64,000 bases of DNA. Origin: Myxococcales bacterium (GTDB lineage: Bacteria; Myxococcota_A; Polyangia; Palsa-1104). The translations under genes and the position numbers were made by a program. Location: the NCBI GenBank assembly GCA_003170275.1, contig PNAM01000012.1:1-64000 (forward strand), read 5' to 3'. How positions within the stretch are numbered: position 1 is the first letter of the stretch; each line of letters starts with the position of its first letter. This document shows, one piece after another, positions 38,342 through 46,525 of this stretch. The notes beneath the pieces are model-generated. The model saw only the letters and a list, made by a program, of their open reading frames with translations. It did no database searches and was not told the origin of the DNA.

Positions 38342-39088
38342 ATGAACCTACGCGACATGAAGATCGTCGTCACCGGCGCGGCCCAGGGCATGGGCGCGCA
38401 CTTTGCCCGCCGGCTGGCCGAAGCGGGCGCCCAGGTCGCCGCCGGCGACGTCAACGAGGCCGGGCTCAAGGAGCTGCCGGCGGGCGTGCACACGCGCAAG
38501 CTAAACGTCGCCGACGAGGCCGACTGCGGCGCGTTCATCGCCTGGGCGCACCAGACGCTCGGCGGGGTCAACGGCCTCATCAACAACGCGGGCATCTTGC
38601 GCGACGGCCTGTTGGTCAAGAAGGACAAGACCACCGGCGCAATCCAGAAGCTGTCGGCGGAGCAGTGGAACGCGGTGCTGGCGGTCAACCTGACCGGCGC
38701 CACGTTCATGGTCCGCGAACTGGTCGCCAAGATGGCCGAGACCAACCAGCGGCCCGGCGTGATCGTCAACATGTCCTCGCTCGCGCGCTACGGCAACCGC
38801 GGGCAGTCGAACTACGTCGCGGCCAAGGCGGCGCTGGCGGCCAACACCGTCACCTGGGCGCGCGAGTTCGCCGGGTTCGGTGTGCGCGTGGGCGCGATCG
38901 CGCCAGGCATGATCGAGACGCCGATGACCCAGGGCATGAACCAGAAGGCGCGCGACGCGCTGGTCGCCGCGGTGCCGGTCGGCCGCGTCGGCACGCCCGA
39001 GGACATCTGGCAGGCGGTGAAGTTCGTGATCGAGTGCGACTACTTCAACGGCCGCTGCATCGACGTCGACGGCGGATTGGCGATGTGA
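38342..39088 (+). CDS. short-chain dehydrogenase, FabG-like
   Basis: A 248-residue classical SDR. The cofactor motif is TGAAQGMGAHFA, then LINNAGILRDG, Ser in VIVNMSSLARYGN, and YVAAKAALA with the catalytic Tyr and Lys; the C-terminal APGMIETPMT and IDVDGGLAM are typical. It could be a 3-oxoacyl-(ACP or CoA) reductase or a related alcohol dehydrogenase. The start is set by TATAGT seven bases upstream without any Shine-Dalgarno. Divergent from the rhomboid operon. Confidence 0.88.
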   Translation: MNLRDMKIVVTGAAQGMGAHFARRLAEAGAQVAAGDVNEAGLKELPAGVHTRKLNVADEADCGAFIAWAHQTLGGVNGLINNAGILRDGLLVKKDKTTGAIQKLSAEQWNAVLAVNLTGATFMVRELVAKMAETNQRPGVIVNMSSLARYGNRGQSNYVAAKAALAANTVTWAREFAGFGVRVGAIAPGMIETPMTQGMNQKARDALVAAVPVGRVGTPEDIWQAVKFVIECDYFNGRCIDVDGGLAM

Positions 39089-39121
39089 GCACTTGCCGGC
39101 GTTCGAGTGGCACGACGACGC

Positions 39122-39149
39122 TTGACCGCGGCCGGGCGCGTTCTATCCT
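39122..39149 (+). promoter_or_regulatory. promoter of the methyltransferase gene, leaderless layout
   Basis: TTGACC (39122-39127) and TATCCT (39144-39149) are 16 bases apart. The ATG at 39157 lies seven bases after the -10 element, so transcription should begin at or next to the A of the start codon. No Shine-Dalgarno is present. This is the clearest leaderless promoter in the window. Confidence 0.6.
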
Positions 39150-39156
39150 CTCGACG

Positions 39157-40137
39157 ATGAGCGAAGCCGAGGGGATCGATTACCAGCGCTGGATGGTGCT
39201 CTCCGGCGGCGCGGCGGCGATCGGCGCGGCGCAACAGACCGGGCTGTTAGCGGCGGTGCTCGACGGGGGCGGCTCGGCCCGAGCGCTGGCCGAGAGGCTG
39301 AAGCTCGATGCGCGCGCTAGCGCGTGCGTGCTCGACGCGCTGGTCGCGCTCGAGCTGTTGCGCGTCGCGGACGGCGTCTACGCGGCGCAGCCGTGGCTGG
39401 GCGCGGTCCTGCAGTCGATTCCCGGCGGCGCGGCGCACGACTCGCGCTTGTGGAACCACGCGCCCGATTTCTTGCGCACCGGCGCGCCGCTATTGCACAT
39501 GGACGGCTCGAACGACGCGCGCGAGAACGCCTATCGATTGGTGACCCAGGCGCTCGGGCGGATGTTCGCCGGCGCGGCGCGCGAGCTGGCGGCGCGCATC
39601 CCGGGCACGCCCGCGCAGATCCTCGACGTGGGCTGCGGCTCGGGCGTGTGGAGCCTGCAGCTCGCCGCGCGCTTTTCAGCAGCGACGGTGACCGGCCAGG
39701 ATCTGCCGAAGGTGCTGGAGGAGTCGTTCCTGCCGCGCGCCGCCGCCGAGGGGCTCAGCGAGCGCGTGCGCACGCTCCCCGGCGACATGCAGACCGTGGC
39801 GCTGCCGGCGGCCCAGTACGATCTGATCGTGGTCGCCAACGTGCTGCGGCTCGAGCCCGCCGAGCGCGCCGCCCGGCTGATCGCGCGGCTGGTCCCGGCC
39901 CTGGCCCCTGGCGGCGCGCTCTTGATCATCGATGCGATCGCCGGCGGAACTCCGGAGCGCGAGCGCGCGCGGGCGCTCTACGCGCTGCACCTGGCGATCC
40001 GCTCCACCGAGGGCAGCGTGCACTTGCCGGCGACCCTGTCGGGCTGGCTCGCGGCGGCGGGGTTGAGCGACGTGCGCGCGATCGAGCTGCCCGACTGGGC
40101 CGCACCGACGGGCGCGCTGCTCGCCCGACGCGCGTGA
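39157..40137 (+). CDS. SAM-dependent O-methyltransferase-like protein
   Basis: A 326-residue methyltransferase. An N-terminal winged-helix dimerisation region (residues about 8-90, QQTGLLAAVLDGGGSARALA, CVLDALVALELLRVADGVYA) precedes a class I SAM domain: ILDVGCGSGVWSLQLAA, TGQDLPKVLEES, PGDMQTVALP and YDLIVVANVLRLEP. The layout fits plant-type O-methyltransferases and polyketide/antibiotic tailoring enzymes. No biosynthetic cluster surrounds it. It has its own leaderless-type promoter. Confidence 0.86.
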   Translation: MSEAEGIDYQRWMVLSGGAAAIGAAQQTGLLAAVLDGGGSARALAERLKLDARASACVLDALVALELLRVADGVYAAQPWLGAVLQSIPGGAAHDSRLWNHAPDFLRTGAPLLHMDGSNDARENAYRLVTQALGRMFAGAARELAARIPGTPAQILDVGCGSGVWSLQLAARFSAATVTGQDLPKVLEESFLPRAAAEGLSERVRTLPGDMQTVALPAAQYDLIVVANVLRLEPAERAARLIARLVPALAPGGALLIIDAIAGGTPERERARALYALHLAIRSTEGSVHLPATLSGWLAAAGLSDVRAIELPDWAAPTGALLARRA

Positions 40138-40144
40138 AGCCTAG

Positions 40145-40600
40145 CTACCGCCCGTTCAGCGCCTGGCGCAGGGTCGCGCCCAGGTGATCGAGCTCGTCCT
40201 GATGCTTCGGCACCAGCCCGTCCATCCGCTCGCAAGTGCCCGACACGCCCGCGTCGCTGATGGTGGTGCTGCCCTGCGCGCAGCGCTGGGTCTCGGCGCG
40301 CACCGAGATCTCGCTGCCGGTCGACACGGGGCCGATGGTCACGGTGTAGCGCCGCACGATCGTCGCGCCCACGTTCTGCAGCTGCCCGTAGAGAAAGCCG
40401 GTGTCCTCCCAACGCGTAGTCAAGATCCCGGTCTGCCGGTCGACGGTCGCCGGCACGAAGCCCGCCTGCGCCAGCGAGCGCGCCACCGTGTCCACCGGAT
40501 CGGCGACCTGCGCGACGACGAACTTGAACGGCCGCTGCTCCTGCGCGCACCCGCACACCACCAGCGCGATCCCCAGCACCATCCAGCGCGATAGGCTCAT
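40145..40600 (-). CDS. small predicted lipoprotein
   Basis: A 151-residue lipoprotein (lipobox VVCGC, Cys18) with an alpha/beta mature part (FKFVVAQVADPVDTVARSLA, IVRRYTVTIGPVSTGSEISV). The pattern is reminiscent of the small domains of BamC-type or other outer-membrane assembly lipoproteins, but the similarity is not strong enough for a name. Convergent with the methyltransferase gene and divergent from the likely selenoprotein gene (38 bases between starts). Confidence 0.7.
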   Translation of the reverse strand: MSLSRWMVLGIALVVCGCAQEQRPFKFVVAQVADPVDTVARSLAQAGFVPATVDRQTGILTTRWEDTGFLYGQLQNVGATIVRRYTVTIGPVSTGSEISVRAETQRCAQGSTTISDAGVSGTCERMDGLVPKHQDELDHLGATLRQALNGR

Positions 40601-40638
40601 GCAGCGCTGCGTACCATCGGTGCTAGGCTCCGTCCACC

Positions 40639-41151
40639 ATGAAGCCGATCTTCATCCTGCTCGCCATCGCGCTGCCCGCCTGTCATCGAACGCCGCTCGC
40701 CGATCTGCGCGACGCGTTCAACCGCGAACAGGCGCGCACGCGAGTGGTCGCGCTGCTCTCGCCGACTTGAGGCGTCTGCGTGCGGGGGGCCTCCGCACTC
40801 GCCGAGGTCCTCGCCGGAGCGCCGGCGGTGAAGGCGTTCGTGGTCTGGGAGCCGGTGCTCGATAGCGACACGGCGCCGCCCGGCCCGTCGGTGGCGCTCA
40901 CCGGCGACGCGCGCGTGCACCGCTATTGGGATCCCAAGCTCACCGTCTCGCGCCGCCTGCTCGCCGAGGCCATCGCACCTGCGGATTGCCTTTTCGGAAA
41001 AGACACGAATGATCCAGTGGTATGGGACGCGGTGTTCGTCTATCCGCCCGGCACGCGCTGGGGGAACAAGCTGCCGGCGCCGGCGTTCTGCGGCCGGACG
41101 GTGGTGCGGGTAGCCGGCGAGCTGCGCATCCGGCTACAGGGCGCGCGCTGA
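40639..41151 (+). CDS. putative thioredoxin-like selenoprotein lipoprotein (in-frame TGA = Sec44)
   Basis: Reading from ATG 40639 gives a lipoprotein signal (MKPIFILLAIALPAC, lipobox Cys15), then RTRVVALLSPT, an in-frame TGA at 40768-40770, and GVCVRGASALAEVLAG. Beyond the TGA the same frame continues for 126 residues (AFVVWEPVL, RYWDPKLTVSRRLL, PVVWDAVFVYPPGTRW) to TGA at 41149. A beta strand followed by SPT-U-GVC is the redox loop of a thioredoxin fold with UxxC in place of CxxC. A hairpin suited to a bacterial SECIS starts right after the TGA. If read so, the product is a 170-residue envelope thiol/selenol oxidoreductase. The alternative is a recent nonsense mutation. A TAGGCT lies nine bases upstream of the ATG. 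Confidence 0.72.
40771..40803 (+). promoter_or_regulatory. SECIS-like hairpin
   Basis: Directly after the in-frame TGA the RNA can form an upper stem of seven pairs (GTGCGGG 40780-40786 with TCCGCAC 40792-40798, the last pair G-U) closed by the loop GGGCC, and a lower stem of four pairs (GGCG 40771-40774 with CGCC 40800-40803). The loop begins with G and lies 16 bases from the TGA, which meets published rules for bacterial SECIS elements. High GC makes chance hairpins common, so this is support, not proof. Confidence 0.55.
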
Positions 41152-42548
41152 CCGCGCTGCTGCTCCTGCTCGCCGTCGCTGCGCCCGCGCTGGCGGCCGA
41201 GCCGGTGTGGACCTACGAGGTCGCGGTCGCGCCGGGCGGCGGCGAGCTGGCCGTCGACGCCACGCTCGCGGCCGGCGCCGGTTCGGAGCTGAGCGTCGAC
41301 GACGGCGCGGAGCCGTTCGTGCGCGACGTGCAGCTCGAGCAGGCGGGCGAGTGGAAACCGGTCAAGCCGCGCGGCACCTCGTGGTTCGTCGCCGCCTGCG
41401 CACGCGGCTGCCGGCTGCGCTATCGCTTCGAGCTACGCCGCGCCGCCGACGCGCTCGGCACCGAGGTCGCCATGCGCCTCGGCGAAGCGATCGAGGCGCC
41501 GCCCGAGAGCTGGCTCTTACACCCGATCAACAGCGCGCAACGCGGCACCTTCCGCTTTCACGTGACCACCCCGCCCGGCCAGTCGTTCGCCTCGGGCGTG
41601 CACCTGTGGCCCGGCGCGGCCGGAACCTATCAAGCCGACGTCCTCGATCTCCCCGACGCGCCCTACTCCGTCTTCGGTGCGCTGCGCATCGAGCGCCTGC
41701 AGAGCCATGGCGGGCAGCTCGAGCTCGCCTTCGTGCCGCTCAAGCGCGCGCTCACCGACGATCAGGTGCGCGACTGGATCCGCTCGGCCGCCGACGCGGT
41801 GGGCAGCTACTACCAACGCTTTCCGATCGAGCGCGTGCTGATCATCGTCGCCGCGCAGTCGGGACAGGACAGCCACGGCCGCACGCTCGGCAACGGCGGC
41901 GCGACGATCTTGTTCTACGTCGGCGAGGAGCGCACCCACGCCGAGCTCGGGCAAGACTGGGTGCTGGTGCACGAGCTGACGCACCTGGCGTTCCCGTCGA
42001 TGCCGCGCGGGCTCACCTGGATCGAAGAGGGCCTGGCCACCTACGTCGAGCCGCTCGAGCGCGTGCGCCTGGGCCAGCTCGCGCCCGAGGTCTTGTGGGG
42101 CGAGCTGGTGAGCGGGCTGCCCAAGGGCCTGCCCGCGTCGGGCGATCGCGGCCTCGATCGCACCCACACCTGGGGGCGCATCTACTGGGGCGGCGCGCTG
42201 TTCTGCTTCCTCGCCGATCTCGAGCTGCGCGAGAAGTCGGGCAACCGCAAGTCGCTCGACGACGCGCTGCGCGGCATCGTCGCGCAAGGCGGCAACATCA
42301 GCGTGCGCTGGACGCTCGACGAGGCGCTCGCCGCCGGGGATCGCGCCACCGGCCTGCCGGTGCTGGTGCCGCTGCACAAAAAGATGGGCTCGGCGCCGAT
42401 GGAGGTGGATCTGGACGCGGCCTTTCGCCGGCTCGGCGTGCGCGTCGAAGGCGGGCACGTGCGCTTCGACGACTCGGCGCCGCTGGCGAACCTCCGCCGC
42501 TCGATTACCACCGGCACCACCGGCACCACCGGCACGCCCGCGCGCTGA
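41148..42548 (+). CDS. exported HELTH-motif metallopeptidase (gluzincin type)
   Basis: A protein of about 466 residues with signal peptide (ALLLLLAVAAPALA). The zinc site is VHELTHLAFPS (HELTH at 275-279) with the third ligand Glu in WIEEGLATYVEPL, as in M1/M61-like gluzincins; the N-terminal 220 residues are beta-rich as in those families. A final SITTGTTGTTGTPAR tail is low-complexity. Start: no ATG, GTG or TTG gives a neat signal peptide. CTG at 41148 overlaps the stop of the selenoprotein gene (CTGA) and has CAGGG just upstream; ATG 41022 would add 42 residues inside the upstream gene. Coupling suggests joint envelope function. Confidence 0.78.
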   Translation: MTALLLLLAVAAPALAAEPVWTYEVAVAPGGGELAVDATLAAGAGSELSVDDGAEPFVRDVQLEQAGEWKPVKPRGTSWFVAACARGCRLRYRFELRRAADALGTEVAMRLGEAIEAPPESWLLHPINSAQRGTFRFHVTTPPGQSFASGVHLWPGAAGTYQADVLDLPDAPYSVFGALRIERLQSHGGQLELAFVPLKRALTDDQVRDWIRSAADAVGSYYQRFPIERVLIIVAAQSGQDSHGRTLGNGGATILFYVGEERTHAELGQDWVLVHELTHLAFPSMPRGLTWIEEGLATYVEPLERVRLGQLAPEVLWGELVSGLPKGLPASGDRGLDRTHTWGRIYWGGALFCFLADLELREKSGNRKSLDDALRGIVAQGGNISVRWTLDEALAAGDRATGLPVLVPLHKKMGSAPMEVDLDAAFRRLGVRVEGGHVRFDDSAPLANLRRSITTGTTGTTGTPAR

Positions 42549-42569
42549 ACCGATGCTACGATGCGCGTC

Positions 42570-42965
42570 ATGCTGCGAATCGACGGGCTGTGCGACGCGC
42601 CGGGCGAGCTCGACTGGCGCGCGCTCGATGCGCTGTGCGACGGCGAAGCGTGCGTCGACCACACCGAGCGGCTGAGCGCCAAGGTGCGCGGCGAAGGCGT
42701 GCGGCTCTCCTCCGTGATCGCGCGCGCCCGCCCGCGAGCGAACGCGACGCACGTGCTGGTGCACGACGACGGCAAGTACTTCGCCTGCCTGTCGATCGCC
42801 GACGCCGCCACCGCCGTGCTCGCCCATCGCGCAGACGGCCAGCCGCTCCCCGATCAATCCGGCGGCCCGATCCGCCTGCTCGTCCCGCAGAGCGACAACG
42901 CCTGCCTGTCCGTCAAGCGCGTCACCCGCCTCGAGCTCGTCGACCACGCCGAGCCGCTAGGCTAG
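42570..42965 (+). CDS. small protein resembling the molybdopterin-binding domain of sulfite-oxidase-type enzymes
   Basis: A 131-residue protein. It opens as SUOX/YedY-type domains do (LRIDGLCDAPGELDWRAL), has VRGEGVRLSSVIARA and YFACLSIADAATAVLAHR, and ends with SGGPIRLLVPQ, then SVKRVTRLELVD, the classic G-P-x-R-L-x-V-P ... V-K-x-x-x-x-I-x-L close. The usual Cys that binds molybdenum is not clearly placed, and the domain is shorter than in enzymes. There is no signal peptide. The start at 42570 has TACGAT seven bases upstream; ATG 42561 is inside that element. Confidence 0.65.
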   Translation: MLRIDGLCDAPGELDWRALDALCDGEACVDHTERLSAKVRGEGVRLSSVIARARPRANATHVLVHDDGKYFACLSIADAATAVLAHRADGQPLPDQSGGPIRLLVPQSDNACLSVKRVTRLELVDHAEPLG

Positions 42966-43645
42966 GCGGCGGCGGATTCGAGGGTGGCGACGATACGCGC
43001 CAGCTTCTCGCGGATCTTGAACTTGCGGCTGTAGATGGTGTTGGTGGTGACGCCCAGCGTCCTCGCCAGCTCCTCCGGCGAGCGCTCCGCGTGGAACACC
43101 TCGTAGACGAACGACCGCTCATCCGACGATAGCCGCCCGAGCGCGGCGCGCGCCAGCTCGGCCTGCTCCGAAGCCTCGATCGCGTCGCTCGGCGCGTCGC
43201 CGATCTGCGCGACCGAGACGTACTCTTCCATCACGCTGTCGAGCGGCATCGCTTCTGCCTGGCGCGAGCGCAGGTGGTCGATGGTGGTGTTGGTGGCGAC
43301 CAGCCCGATGAAGCTGGCGATGCGGAACCCGCGCTGCGCGTCGTACTGGCGCAGCTTCTTCATGTCGTCGCGCAGGAGCGTGACCCACACGTCGTTGACC
43401 AGGTCGTCGAGGTCCTCGGCGGAGAACACCGCGCCGTAGCGGCGCAGCACCTTGAGCACGCAGCTCGTGATCAGGCGCTCATAGCGCCGCACAAACTCGC
43501 CCCAGCGCGCCTGACGCTCCACCACCGCAGACACGGTCAGGAGCGACTGCAGCAGCTCCGTCTCCTCGACCGCGTTTCCCTTGCGCGCCTGCATGAGCTT
43601 GGTCTCCATCCTGGTCGTCTCCATGATTTTCTTTGCGCCCCACAT
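42962..43645 (-). CDS. sigma-70 family (ECF-like) RNA polymerase sigma factor
   Basis: A 227-residue sigma factor. Region 2 is visible as FVRRYERLITSCVLKVLRRY, SAEDLDDLVNDVWVTLLRDD and IASFIGLVATNTTIDHLRSR; region 4 as ALGRLSSDERSFVYEVFHAE, then RSPEELARTLGVTTNTIYSR. The N-terminal extension of about 45 residues is unusual for ECF factors. GAGG sits just before the ATG at 43645. It lies 91 bases downstream of the caspase gene on the same strand and overlaps the molybdopterin-like gene by four bases at the 3' ends. No anti-sigma factor follows it. Confidence 0.87.
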   Translation of the reverse strand: MWGAKKIMETTRMETKLMQARKGNAVEETELLQSLLTVSAVVERQARWGEFVRRYERLITSCVLKVLRRYGAVFSAEDLDDLVNDVWVTLLRDDMKKLRQYDAQRGFRIASFIGLVATNTTIDHLRSRQAEAMPLDSVMEEYVSVAQIGDAPSDAIEASEQAELARAALGRLSSDERSFVYEVFHAERSPEELARTLGVTTNTIYSRKFKIREKLARIVATLESAAA

Positions 43646-43736
43646 CTGACCTCACATACGCACTACCCCCCCTCGACTGTTATCTTTTGTTTGCGGCTGA
43701 TGAGCTACAGAGTAACTGCGGAGAAACGTGGGGGAA

Positions 43737-45563
43737 TTAGAGGCGGAGCTGAAGCTGGAGCGCGAGAAATCCGGTGGCCTGCGTGGAAGAAGAGGCCACA
43801 TCGGGGTAGATGCCGTCGACCGCGAGGCCGCCACGAGCGAAGACCCAAAGGCTCGAAATTACGTTGAATCCGATGCCGCCGGCGGCCTCCAGGCGCAGCC
43901 CCTTGCCTTCCGTCCCGTCGACCCGGCTCGAGCCGAGCTGGACCGTTCCGGACATCAGCTGCCAGCCGATCGCGGCATCCAGGCGCAGCGCCAGCCAGGG
44001 CAGGACCGAAGCCTCGAACCCCAGCACGCCCATCAGCGCGAACCGGGTAAGCTCTTGATTCTTGGTCGGATCGACATCGCCGAGCGAGCTGTGCCCGACC
44101 TGCGCCGCCACCCCGAGATCGAACCAGCGCCCGAGCCGATGCGCGTAGCGAACGTCCACGCCGTGGCTCAGCCCCACGTTGCCGGCCGGCGATCCGGACA
44201 ATAGATAGGCGGCCGCCAGCCGGTCCGCGCCGGCGGTCGAGCGCGCCTCTCTGACCACGAACACGTCCGCGCCGCCTTCCACCGGGATGTCGCCCGAGGT
44301 GGCCACGAACCCGTCGTAGAAGCCGCGCCCGAAGGGCACCTTGTACAGGTCCTGCCGGAAGGTCTGATCGAGCGAGCCGCGCGATGCGATCGCGCGCGGA
44401 TGCCACGACATCTCGGCGATCTCGACGCGCCGCCGTCCCGGCGTGCGCACCTCGATCTCCTCGCTCTCGTCGACCAGATCGCCCCTGATCGAAGCGGACC
44501 GGCGCACGTAGTAACCGCGCTTGCCCGACACCAGCACGTCGAAGGTCGCGCCCGCCTCCTTGTTGAGATCGGCGTAGCGCACGCCGCGGTCGTCCTCGAT
44601 GTTGAAGCGGCCCGACAGCTCGGGTGCGAAGTGGAGAAAGCGCGTCATCCGTCCGTCGCCCTGCGCCGCCCGCAGATCGACCAGCGCGCGGTGGCGGTCG
44701 AGCGCCGGCGGCCGCGAGAACACGTCCACGCGCGCCTCGGGGTTCTTGACCCGCGCGTTGGCCGCCGCGAGGAACGCGCGCAGCTCGGAGTACTCGATCC
44801 TTCCATCGCCGTTGACGTCGGCCGCGCCCGAGAGCGCCGAGCGCAGCTCGTGCGACAAGATGCCGCCCCGGTAGCGCGACCACTCGTGGGTCTCTTGATC
44901 GCCCGAGGTCGCCACGATCACGCCCGCGCGCGGGTAGCGCTCGAGCTGCTCCTCCTCGAGGAACGCCTTGACCTGCGCGTCGGAGCGGTCGTGCGCCGGA
45001 TCCACCCGGTCGTCCAGCCACTTCTTGCCGCCGCGCGAGTTGACCATGAAGTAGCTCTTGCACGCGTCGATGATCACGTGGACGAACTTGGCCTTCGACG
45101 GCGCGATCACGTCGCGATACAGGTCGGCGCGGGTCAGCCTGGCGTCGTGCAGGTTGATGTAGCCCTGGCCGCTGGCGTCGACGTCGCCGTGACCCGCATA
45201 GACGAAGAACAGCTCCGGCTCGTCGCCGCGCTGGACGTCTTCGGCCATCAGCTTGTTGTAGGTATCGAGCCGGTCGAGGATGGCCGCGTGCTCGGGCACC
45301 TCCGCGTGGCGCGCGCCGTCGGGGTGCAGCCGCGCGGTCTCGTCGTCGAGGACCACGAACAGCGAGGCCTTGTCGGCATACAGCGAGAGCAGCTCCCAGT
45401 TCTTGACCCCGTCGTCATCTGCGTACTGCAGCGGCTTGACGCCCGGGTCGAGGCTGCGATTCTGCGCGATGACCACCACGTAGGTGCGTGTTCTCGCTTG
45501 CGCCATTGCGGGCGCAAATGCACAAATGAGTCCGACCAATCCAGCCCAAACCTTCATTTTCAC
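43737..45563 (-). CDS. exported caspase (C14-type) with EF-hand and C-terminal beta-barrel
   Basis: A 608-residue exported protein. After the signal peptide (VWAGLVGLICAFAPAMAQA) comes a caspase-like domain with the catalytic dyad His125 in FFVYAGHGD and Cys168 in VIIDACKSYFM, plus GVIVATSGDQETHEWSRYRG. A canonical calcium-binding EF-hand loop follows (DVNGDGRIEYSE, 249-260). The middle (about 285-430) is beta-rich. The last 140 residues alternate strands and turns (RWFDLGVAAQVGHSSL, WLALRLDAAIGWQLMSG, ending LALQLQLRL) as outer-membrane barrels do. It should sit in the outer membrane with the protease in the periplasm, or be displayed. GTG start overlaps the anti-sigma stop (GTGA). Confidence 0.85.
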   Translation of the reverse strand: MKMKVWAGLVGLICAFAPAMAQARTRTYVVVIAQNRSLDPGVKPLQYADDDGVKNWELLSLYADKASLFVVLDDETARLHPDGARHAEVPEHAAILDRLDTYNKLMAEDVQRGDEPELFFVYAGHGDVDASGQGYINLHDARLTRADLYRDVIAPSKAKFVHVIIDACKSYFMVNSRGGKKWLDDRVDPAHDRSDAQVKAFLEEEQLERYPRAGVIVATSGDQETHEWSRYRGGILSHELRSALSGAADVNGDGRIEYSELRAFLAAANARVKNPEARVDVFSRPPALDRHRALVDLRAAQGDGRMTRFLHFAPELSGRFNIEDDRGVRYADLNKEAGATFDVLVSGKRGYYVRRSASIRGDLVDESEEIEVRTPGRRRVEIAEMSWHPRAIASRGSLDQTFRQDLYKVPFGRGFYDGFVATSGDIPVEGGADVFVVREARSTAGADRLAAAYLLSGSPAGNVGLSHGVDVRYAHRLGRWFDLGVAAQVGHSSLGDVDPTKNQELTRFALMGVLGFEASVLPWLALRLDAAIGWQLMSGTVQLGSSRVDGTEGKGLRLEAAGGIGFNVISSLWVFARGGLAVDGIYPDVASSSTQATGFLALQLQLRL

Positions 45564-46525
45564 ATCCCGACGTCGATGAGCAGGCTGCGCTGTAGCACGT
45601 CCGACCGCCTGAGGGGAAGCGTCTCCGCTTCCGTGCTCGTGGTCTTGACGCCGCGCTTGGCCAGATCTTCTCTGGCAGCCTCTACCTCCGATGATTTTAT
45701 CACCGTGTCGGAAAACAGGGCGTAGATCCGGACCGGACCGGGCTGATGGTTCACGATCAATCGCACCGACGGGCCGACCGGGATGTCGACCAGCTGCTCA
45801 CCGTCGGGGCCGACCATCGGCGCCGCGACGCTCTCGCCGGCCATCTTTACTCCCTGGGCTCCCTGGGGGCGCGGCGCGTACCACTTCAAATCGTGCTCTG
45901 CATCCATCCCAACCAAAAACAGTTTCGAGTACTTACCAGTATTCGAAACGGCCAGCTTGAGCTGCCCGGCCCGCTCGCAGCGCGGCGGCGTGGGGCCCTT
46001 GGGGTCGAGCGCCTGCACCTTGTCGCCCGACAGGCAAAAGGCGCGCAGCCCGGCGGTCCGCTCGGTCGGCTTGAGCTCGGGATGGGAGGCGTACAGCTCC
46101 ACCGGCTCGTCCTTCTTGGGCCCGCCGCGCGGCTGGAAGGTCTCCTCGACTACGGGCTGAGTCGTGTTCAGGTGGGTCAAGATCGGGATCAGCGCGATCG
46201 CCGCCGCGGCCGCCACCAGCCCCGTCGCCCAGCGCTGGGTGGGCGCGAACCACTGGAGCAAACGTCCCAGGGCGAAGGCGGGCTCACTCGCGACCGGCGG
46301 ATCGAGCACCGCCGAAGCGATGCGCTCGAACTCCGCCGACGAAGGCATCGCCGCCGCGTGCGGGCCGCCGTGCAGCATGCGCTCGGCCAGCACCGCCTTG
46401 TTGTAGCGCGCGCGACAACCGATGCAGCCTTGCAGGTGCTTGCGCAGCTTCTCCCATTTTTGCGCCGGCAGCTCGTCGAGGACGACCTGGTCGATCAGGC
46501 GGCGGAACGTCTCCTCGTCGCTCAT
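45560..46525 (-). CDS. zinc-finger anti-sigma factor with periplasmic C-terminal domain
   Basis: A 321-residue single-pass membrane protein. The N-terminus has a ZAS-type motif: His30, Cys34 and Cys37 in KHLQGCIGCRAR, typical of anti-sigma factors. The transmembrane helix is at residues about 99-116 (ATGLVAAAAAIALIPIL). The C-terminal 200 residues are periplasmic and beta-rich (LKLAVSNTGKYSKLFLVGMD, SVRLIVNHQPGPVRIYALFS), resembling the domain often found in proteins next to caspase genes. It overlaps the sigma gene (ATGA) upstream and the caspase gene (GTGA) downstream, so all three are coupled. It is the likely sensor. Confidence 0.83.
   Translation of the reverse strand: MSDEETFRRLIDQVVLDELPAQKWEKLRKHLQGCIGCRARYNKAVLAERMLHGGPHAAAMPSSAEFERIASAVLDPPVASEPAFALGRLLQWFAPTQRWATGLVAAAAAIALIPILTHLNTTQPVVEETFQPRGGPKKDEPVELYASHPELKPTERTAGLRAFCLSGDKVQALDPKGPTPPRCERAGQLKLAVSNTGKYSKLFLVGMDAEHDLKWYAPRPQGAQGVKMAGESVAAPMVGPDGEQLVDIPVGPSVRLIVNHQPGPVRIYALFSDTVIKSSEVEAAREDLAKRGVKTTSTEAETLPLRRSDVLQRSLLIDVGM

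Noticed and set aside
40768..40770. TGA as an ordinary stop, leaving two small genes or a pseudogene
   Set aside because: Kept as the alternative, but the unbroken frame, UxxC context and hairpin favour read-through as Sec.
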